18,111 nucleotides of DNA. Source: DASPPK01 sp964399235 (GTDB taxonomy: Archaea > Thermoproteota > Bathyarchaeia > Bathyarchaeales > Bathycorpusculaceae). The DNA is taken from contig CAYNQC010000020.1 of the NCBI GenBank assembly GCA_964399235.1, positions 1-18,111 on the forward strand, read 5' to 3'. Below the pieces are notes generated by a model. The model was not told the DNA's origin. It ran no database searches and saw nothing but the letters and a program-made list of their open reading frames with translations. This document shows positions 14,512 through 18,111 of this stretch, piece after piece. A program made the translations under genes and the position numbers. Within the stretch, counting starts at the first letter, position 1. Each line of letters begins with the position of its first letter.

Positions 14512-16151
14512 AGCACCGACTCCTCATCGGTCTTCTAGCAGTTATTCTGTCTTTGACCCTCACAAGTTCTGTCATGGCACAAACGAGAGAGTATCATCTC
14601 AATCAGGAATGGGTCAAAATATGGATCAACTCAGACGGAAGCATCGACCTGTCCTACAACATAAGCATAACATTGGATTCAGGTCCGAACATAAACTACA
14701 TTCTTGTCGGACAGCCAAAAGGCGATTTCACAATAGGCAATGCCGCGGATCAATACGGTAACACGCTGCAGACTGAAGACGGAAGCTCCGGCAGCGAACA
14801 CAGAGCCAATGTCAGCCTCAATTCCCCTTTGGCCGCTGGGCAGACTGTTTGGTTCACTGTGATCACTAACGTTGGACACATGATCTATGAAGACAACGAA
14901 ACCAACGTTGGCATGCTTTTCAAACCGATGTGGTGGACCGAAACAACGTTGACCGATTTGCGTGTGTTGATCGTTTTACCTGCAGGAGTCCAACCCAACC
15001 AGGTTGCCACTGCAGAGATTCTATGGGACGCGTTACTTCCAGAAGCTGAAAATCAATGGGCAGTTTTCTGGGAGAAAAAGAACCTTGTGCCCGATCAGAG
15101 ATACGAGTTTGGCGTTTCCTTTCCAAAGGGATATGCGTCATTCGAGCCGAGAGCCACGGGTCTCGTTGCCTTCTTCAATAGTTACGGGTCTTGGTTAGCG
15201 ATTTTCTTCGTCTTGCTCGCAACCATAATCATAATAGCATTTGCTGTACGCAAGAAAGGGTATTCAATGCCAAAGATAAGCATGGAGACTCTTGGGCTGA
15301 GGCGCGGGCTGACAGCCGTGGAAGCTTCGTATTTGCTGGACATGAAACCTCCAATGATAGTCACGGAAATTCTGTATAGCCTACTGCAGAAAAGAGCAGT
15401 GTGGGTCGAGTCGACGAAGCCTTCGATCAAAATCAAAATCATGGAGGCTTTCCAAAACAAGAAGGGAACCGACGAAACGCCCCTTCGCTACTACGAGATC
15501 GACTTCCTCGATTCCCTGAAGGAAAACGGAACCCTTGACGAAGAAAAACTGGCAGGCACCATAATGTATCTCAGAGACGCCGTCGAGGAGAAAATGCGCG
15601 GATACAACAGAAACGACACAGTTGGCTATTACAGGCAAATCGCAGCAAAAGCCTGGGAGCAAGTTGAAGGGGCAGGAACGCCTGAACTGGCATCCAACGC
15701 CTATGACGAACAACTGCTTTGGCTGTTTCTCGATCCCAATTACAAGACGCGGACAGAAACGGCTTTCCAAGAGAGAATCTTTCAACCCAACCCCATGTGG
15801 TTCTGGTACTGGTATGGTTACCAACAGTACCATCCGAATCCAACTTACAGACCCAATATTGGAACGCCGATGCAATCAGGCAAGGCACCTTCGATTCCAG
15901 GCGCCGACTTCGCCAACAACATCGCCAGCGCAGTTGAAAACACCTCTAACACGATAGTAGTCAACATGGAGAAATTCGCAAATGCTATCCTGCCTTTCTC
16001 ATCTGCAAAAGCTTCGCACGAACCTGCCCGCGAAAATGCAGACTGCGTCTGTGCCTGTGCCGCCTGCGCCTGTGCATGCGCGTGCGTATCGTGTGCGTGC
16101 GCCTGTGCGGGCGGAGGCGTGGGAATGAAGGGAGATGGTCTGAAGCCATGA
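14505..16151 (+). CDS. DUF2207-like membrane protein with C-terminal Cys-Ala-Cys tail
   Basis: A 548-residue protein. It has a signal peptide (1-25, ending VMAQ), an extracytoplasmic beta-rich domain (26-225), one membrane helix (about 228-248, WLAIFFVLLATIIIIAFAV), then a cytoplasmic region that begins with the DUF2207-like GLTAVEASYLLDMKP and a winged-helix-like segment (268-315). An aromatic patch MWFWYWYGYQQY (431-442) leads to a flexible linker. The C-terminus holds ten cysteines between 514 and 534, mostly as CxC with Ala, then GGG and a 10-residue end. No other cysteine occurs in the protein. The tail is immediately followed, through a 4-bp ATGA overlap, by an RRE-containing radical SAM gene, which makes the tail the likely modification site. 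DUF2207 proteins have no established function. Metal binding by the tail is the main alternative. Confidence 0.85.
   Translation: MVKHRLLIGLLAVILSLTLTSSVMAQTREYHLNQEWVKIWINSDGSIDLSYNISITLDSGPNINYILVGQPKGDFTIGNAADQYGNTLQTEDGSSGSEHRANVSLNSPLAAGQTVWFTVITNVGHMIYEDNETNVGMLFKPMWWTETTLTDLRVLIVLPAGVQPNQVATAEILWDALLPEAENQWAVFWEKKNLVPDQRYEFGVSFPKGYASFEPRATGLVAFFNSYGSWLAIFFVLLATIIIIAFAVRKKGYSMPKISMETLGLRRGLTAVEASYLLDMKPPMIVTEILYSLLQKRAVWVESTKPSIKIKIMEAFQNKKGTDETPLRYYEIDFLDSLKENGTLDEEKLAGTIMYLRDAVEEKMRGYNRNDTVGYYRQIAAKAWEQVEGAGTPELASNAYDEQLLWLFLDPNYKTRTETAFQERIFQPNPMWFWYWYGYQQYHPNPTYRPNIGTPMQSGKAPSIPGADFANNIASAVENTSNTIVVNMEKFANAILPFSSAKASHEPARENADCVCACAACACACACVSCACACAGGGVGMKGDGLKP
16044..16106 (+). other. 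Coding segment for the ten-cysteine tail
   Basis: Codons 514-534 of the DUF2207-like protein. Cys positions 514, 516, 518, 521, 523, 525, 527, 530, 532 and 534 alternate almost strictly with Ala (one Val, one Ala-Ala and one Val-Ser). Both TGC and TGT codons, and GCC, GCA and GCG, are mixed, so this is not a simple DNA repeat. It looks like protein-level selection for the CxC pattern. Confidence 0.85.
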
Positions 16152-17491
16152 GCTTCTTCAAGAGAATCTTTCGCCCTCCAAAAATTCCGCAAGGTCGTTA
16201 CACCTATCGTGGAAAAGGCAACCTCGCCGGCCTAGCACTACAGCTTCGCGTGGAGCCTGAGGGCAAGAGCGTGATGGTCATAAACGCCGACCGTGTTCTC
16301 TACCTCAATGAAACTGCCACGGCATACGCTTACCACTTCATGCAAGGCATGTCCACTGAACACATTCTGAAGAAGATAAGACGTACATACAGGGTTGATT
16401 CGAAAACGGCCAAGAGAGACTTTGAAAAACTGATTTTCGCGATCAGTACGTTGGCGAAGACCGAGAAGGTCTGTCCCATATCGTATCTAGGCGTCAAAAC
16501 TGTTGAACCTTTCACTCAGGCACTGTCAGCGCCTTTGCGCATGGATCTTGCCGTTACCTTCAGATGCCAAAACAATTGCATTCACTGTTACGCTGGTGGA
16601 CCACATGAAACTGATGAATTGTCCACGGATCAGTGGAAGAAAGTCATCGACCGCATGCGCGAAATCGGCGTCTTCATCTTGACCTTCACAGGCGGAGAAC
16701 CGACGTTGCGAGATGACCTGCCAGAACTGCTGCTTTACGCTGAGACCAAGGGCGCAGTAACAGGGCTCGTGACAAATGGAAGACTGTTGAAGGACAAAAG
16801 ATACGTTGACAAGCTTGAAAAAGCAGGATTAGACTTCGTTCAAGTGACCTTGGAATCACACAAAGCCCAAATCCATGACCAGATGACTGCATCAAAAGGA
16901 AGCTTCAAAGAGACCATCGCAGGAATCTCAAATGCGGTTCTTTCAAAAATCTACGTTACTACAAACACTACTTTGAGCAAGTATAATGCCTCACAATTCT
17001 TGGAAACCATCGATTTCATAAAAGAGCTAGGAGTCGACGGCTTTGGCTGCAACAGCTTGATATATTCGGGAAAAGCCAGCGAAATAAGCGAAGAATTCGC
17101 TCTGCCGATCGAAACGTTAAACGAGCTTTTGCCCAAAATCCGCGACAAAGCCAGTCAACTTGGACTGAAATTCCTCTGGTACACGCCTACTCAATACTGC
17201 CGCTTCGATCCCGTAAAGCTTGGACTAGGCGTAAAATCATGCAGCGCCGCAAACATCAACATGTGCATTGCACCGAACGGCGACGTGTACCCGTGTCAAA
17301 GCTACTTCGAGAGCCTCGGCAACATCTTGAAAGACGATTGGGCAAAGATTTGGGACAATCCGCTTTCTGTGAAAATAAGAAACAGAGAATATGTTGAGCC
17401 AAAGTGCAAAGACTGTCCTCAACTGCAGATATGCGGCGGCGGATGCCCGTTAGAACTAGAGAAGAAAGACTACGTGTGCCTCGAATCCTAG
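16148..17491 (+). CDS. RRE-fused radical SAM/SPASM peptide-modifying enzyme
   Basis: A 447-residue radical SAM protein in three parts. Residues about 28-108 match a PqqD-like RiPP recognition element, with the telling LNETATAYAYHFMQG and a DFEKLIFAI helix. The radical SAM core has RCQNNCIHC (C140, C144, C147 for the [4Fe-4S]-SAM cluster) and TGGEPTL (181-187). The C-terminal SPASM domain has the full seven-cysteine pattern C365-x12-G-x4-C383, C420-x2-C423-x5-C429-x3-C433 and C444, predicted to hold two auxiliary clusters. This architecture is that of RiPP maturases making thioether or other crosslinks. The ATG at 16148 overlaps the stop of the Cys-tail gene (ATGA), so the two are co-translated; a GTG-like upstream extension to 16076 is rejected. 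The tail is the presumed substrate. Archaeal families of putative peptide-modifying radical SAM proteins exist; whether this is one is not testable here. Confidence 0.92.
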   Translation: MSFFKRIFRPPKIPQGRYTYRGKGNLAGLALQLRVEPEGKSVMVINADRVLYLNETATAYAYHFMQGMSTEHILKKIRRTYRVDSKTAKRDFEKLIFAISTLAKTEKVCPISYLGVKTVEPFTQALSAPLRMDLAVTFRCQNNCIHCYAGGPHETDELSTDQWKKVIDRMREIGVFILTFTGGEPTLRDDLPELLLYAETKGAVTGLVTNGRLLKDKRYVDKLEKAGLDFVQVTLESHKAQIHDQMTASKGSFKETIAGISNAVLSKIYVTTNTTLSKYNASQFLETIDFIKELGVDGFGCNSLIYSGKASEISEEFALPIETLNELLPKIRDKASQLGLKFLWYTPTQYCRFDPVKLGLGVKSCSAANINMCIAPNGDVYPCQSYFESLGNILKDDWAKIWDNPLSVKIRNREYVEPKCKDCPQLQICGGGCPLELEKKDYVCLES

Positions 17492-17772
17492 CCTGCGCTT
17501 TTCTTAGCTTTCTTGAGCTGCTTGACGTAGGATTTTGTCAGTCTAGCCTTCTGAGCATGCGTCAGCCGCTTGATCCTTTTCTCTCTTTTCATGGCCTCTG
17601 ACCTTGAACCAAGCTCTTCAACGTACACGAGGCTTTTGGGCTTGTGCATTTTCGTGTATCTTGCGCCCTTCCCGTTTAAGTGCAGTCTGAAACGCGATTT
17701 CACGTTTCTGGAGTATCCTGTGTAGAAATTGTTTCCCTCGCAAAGAATAATGTAGACATAGTATGGTGTCAT
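17488..17772 (-). CDS. GIY-YIG family small nuclease-like protein (UPF0213 type)
   Basis: A 94-residue single-domain GIY-YIG protein. The signature appears as YVYII (residues 5-9) and FYTGYS (16-21), followed by R27 and a conserved Glu in EAMKREKRIKRL, and a very basic C-terminal tail. Relatives such as YhbQ and UPF0213 proteins are stand-alone domains tentatively linked to DNA repair; some have structure-selective endonuclease activity. The ATG at 17772 is preferred over a TTG at 17808 because the family begins near MxYYVYIL. The gene is convergent with the radical SAM gene and their stops share CTAG (17488-17491). A TTTTATTT on the minus strand near 17820-17830 is a possible TATA box. Confidence 0.88.
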   Translation of the reverse strand: MTPYYVYIILCEGNNFYTGYSRNVKSRFRLHLNGKGARYTKMHKPKSLVYVEELGSRSEAMKREKRIKRLTHAQKARLTKSYVKQLKKAKKSAG

Positions 17773-17856
17773 GTGCCGTCTGCGCTTGTCAGTGGAGTTG
17801 GTGTTCAATTCTGTCTCAAAGTAAATAAAAGTAATTCCAATGGTGTTGACAAAATT

Positions 17857-17869
17857 CGTAAGAAAAGCT
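17857..17869 (+). repeat. Direct repeat, copy 1
   Basis: CGTAAGAAAAGCT occurs here and again, identically, at 17982-17994, 125 bp downstream. Copy 1 is flanked by AAATTC and GAATTT, so it also sits within a possible 6-bp stem with a 12-nt loop. Confidence 0.6.
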
Positions 17870-17930
17870 GAATTTCGGGTTCCGATTTCTCTTCAGGGCA
17901 GAAACAGGCTCCGACAGGTCTAAACATTAT

Positions 17931-17950
17931 GGAGGATAGTTCTATCCCCC
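17931..17950 (+). other. Short hairpin between the direct repeats
   Basis: GGAGGATA and TATCCCCC can pair around a GTTC loop (8 bp with one mismatch). There is no T tract after it, so it is unlikely to be a terminator for a plus-strand gene. It may be a regulatory structure or chance. Confidence 0.3.
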
Positions 17951-17981
17951 GCGTTAGAGCTAGCGTGCGATCGATCAATAA

Positions 17982-17994
17982 CGTAAGAAAAGCT
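17982..17994 (+). repeat. Direct repeat, copy 2
   Basis: Second identical copy of CGTAAGAAAAGCT, about 60 bp upstream of the ABC-ATPase-like gene. It could be an operator half or chance. Confidence 0.55.
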
Positions 17995-18052
17995 AAAATC
18001 GTTCTTGAACTTCATTGGTCACTATTTACCTACGCATAAGGGACGATGATCG

Positions 18053-18111
18053 ATGAAAGTTGCAGTTAGTACTGAAAAGTTGTCCAAATACTATGGCAAA
18101 GGCGGCGAAAT
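18053..18111 (+). CDS. ABC transporter ATP-binding protein, N-terminal fragment (cut by window edge)
   Basis: Only 19 full codons are visible. The peptide has VSTEKLSKYYGKGGE, the typical opening of an ABC ATPase, where the Tyr before Gly is the A-loop aromatic. The GKGGE after it resembles lolD/macB-type exporters. The ATG at 18053 is preceded by AGGGA (18039-18043, 9-nt spacing). A TTTACC-like element near 18025-18030 may be its promoter. The Walker motifs lie beyond the window, so the assignment is based on the N-terminus alone. Confidence 0.6.
   Translation, partial: MKVAVSTEKLSKYYGKGGE

Larger units (their letters stand above)
17773..18052. other. Intergenic region upstream of the ABC-ATPase-like gene
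   Basis: About 280 bp between divergent genes. It holds two copies of CGTAAGAAAAGCT, a short GGAGGATA/TATCCCCC hairpin, a possible minus-strand TATA box for the GIY-YIG gene near 17820-17830, and probably the promoter of the ABC gene. I see no RNA gene or open frame that I would accept. Confidence 0.5.

Noticed and set aside
16036..16120. Simple-sequence or slippage repeat explaining the Cys tail
   Set aside because: Codons are mixed at both Cys and Ala positions, so no short DNA unit repeats; the pattern is at the peptide level.
16076..16147. N-terminal extension of the radical SAM protein (24 residues, Arg- and Cys-containing)
   Set aside because: The extension is the out-of-frame reading of the Cys-tail coding DNA; the ATG at 16148 with ATGA overlap fits the family start.
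15845..16192. 115-codon minus-strand frame with repeated Ala-His and Ala-Gln
   Set aside because: It is the antisense shadow of the Cys-tail region; the repetitive residues mirror the CxC codons and there is no ribosome binding site.
17931..17950. Intrinsic terminator
   Set aside because: The stem has a mismatch and no T tract follows on either strand.

Overview
This window looks like a chromosome segment from an uncultivated archaeon, most plausibly a Bathyarchaeia-like (Thermoproteota) lineage. The domain call rests on several signs: an archaeal-type short triosephosphate isomerase, an archaeal SRP (7S) RNA gene, TATA boxes about 25-30 nt upstream of very short leaders, GGTGA-type ribosome binding sites, and common GTG/TTG starts. 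The lineage call is an inference from gene content. I see no tRNA or rRNA genes, insertion sequences or CRISPR arrays.

Region 1 (33-5797) is mostly carbohydrate metabolism. A Trm112-like/SAM methyltransferase lies on the minus strand. It is divergent from a tight plus-strand operon of triosephosphate isomerase, a DUF89-family metal-dependent phosphatase and a glycogen-debranching enzyme. That operon runs convergently into galactose-1-phosphate uridylyltransferase, with the stop codons overlapping.

Region 2 (5944-9865) holds small genes: two small two-helix membrane proteins flanking the minus-strand SRP RNA gene (6275-6590, with a TATA box and a T-tract terminator), a TrmO-like tRNA methyltransferase, a one-repeat UPF0339 protein, a coiled-coil protein, and a secreted multi-repeat protein with carboxypeptidase-regulatory-like domains and a C-terminal PEF-type membrane anchor.

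Region 3 (9909-13947) is a glycolytic cluster. A phosphofructokinase with altered active-site residues is convergent with a class II aldolase-phosphofructokinase operon whose second gene carries the residues typical of PPi-dependent enzymes. An acetamidase/formamidase-family gene is divergent from the aldolase. Together with region 1, the window covers glycogen and galactose entry, the PFK step, aldolase and triose isomerisation.

Region 4 (14009-17491) is the most striking part. Three translationally coupled genes encode a two-helix zinc-ribbon membrane protein, a DUF2207-like membrane protein whose only ten cysteines form a terminal Cys-Ala-Cys tail, and a radical SAM/SPASM protein with an N-terminal PqqD-like (RiPP recognition element) domain. 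The simplest reading is a RiPP-like system in which the radical SAM enzyme modifies the Cys-rich tail of a large membrane protein instead of a small peptide.

The window ends with a small GIY-YIG nuclease gene (minus strand, sharing a CTAG stop with the radical SAM gene), a roughly 280-bp intergenic stretch with a direct repeat and a hairpin, and the start of a probable ABC-transporter ATPase cut by the window edge.
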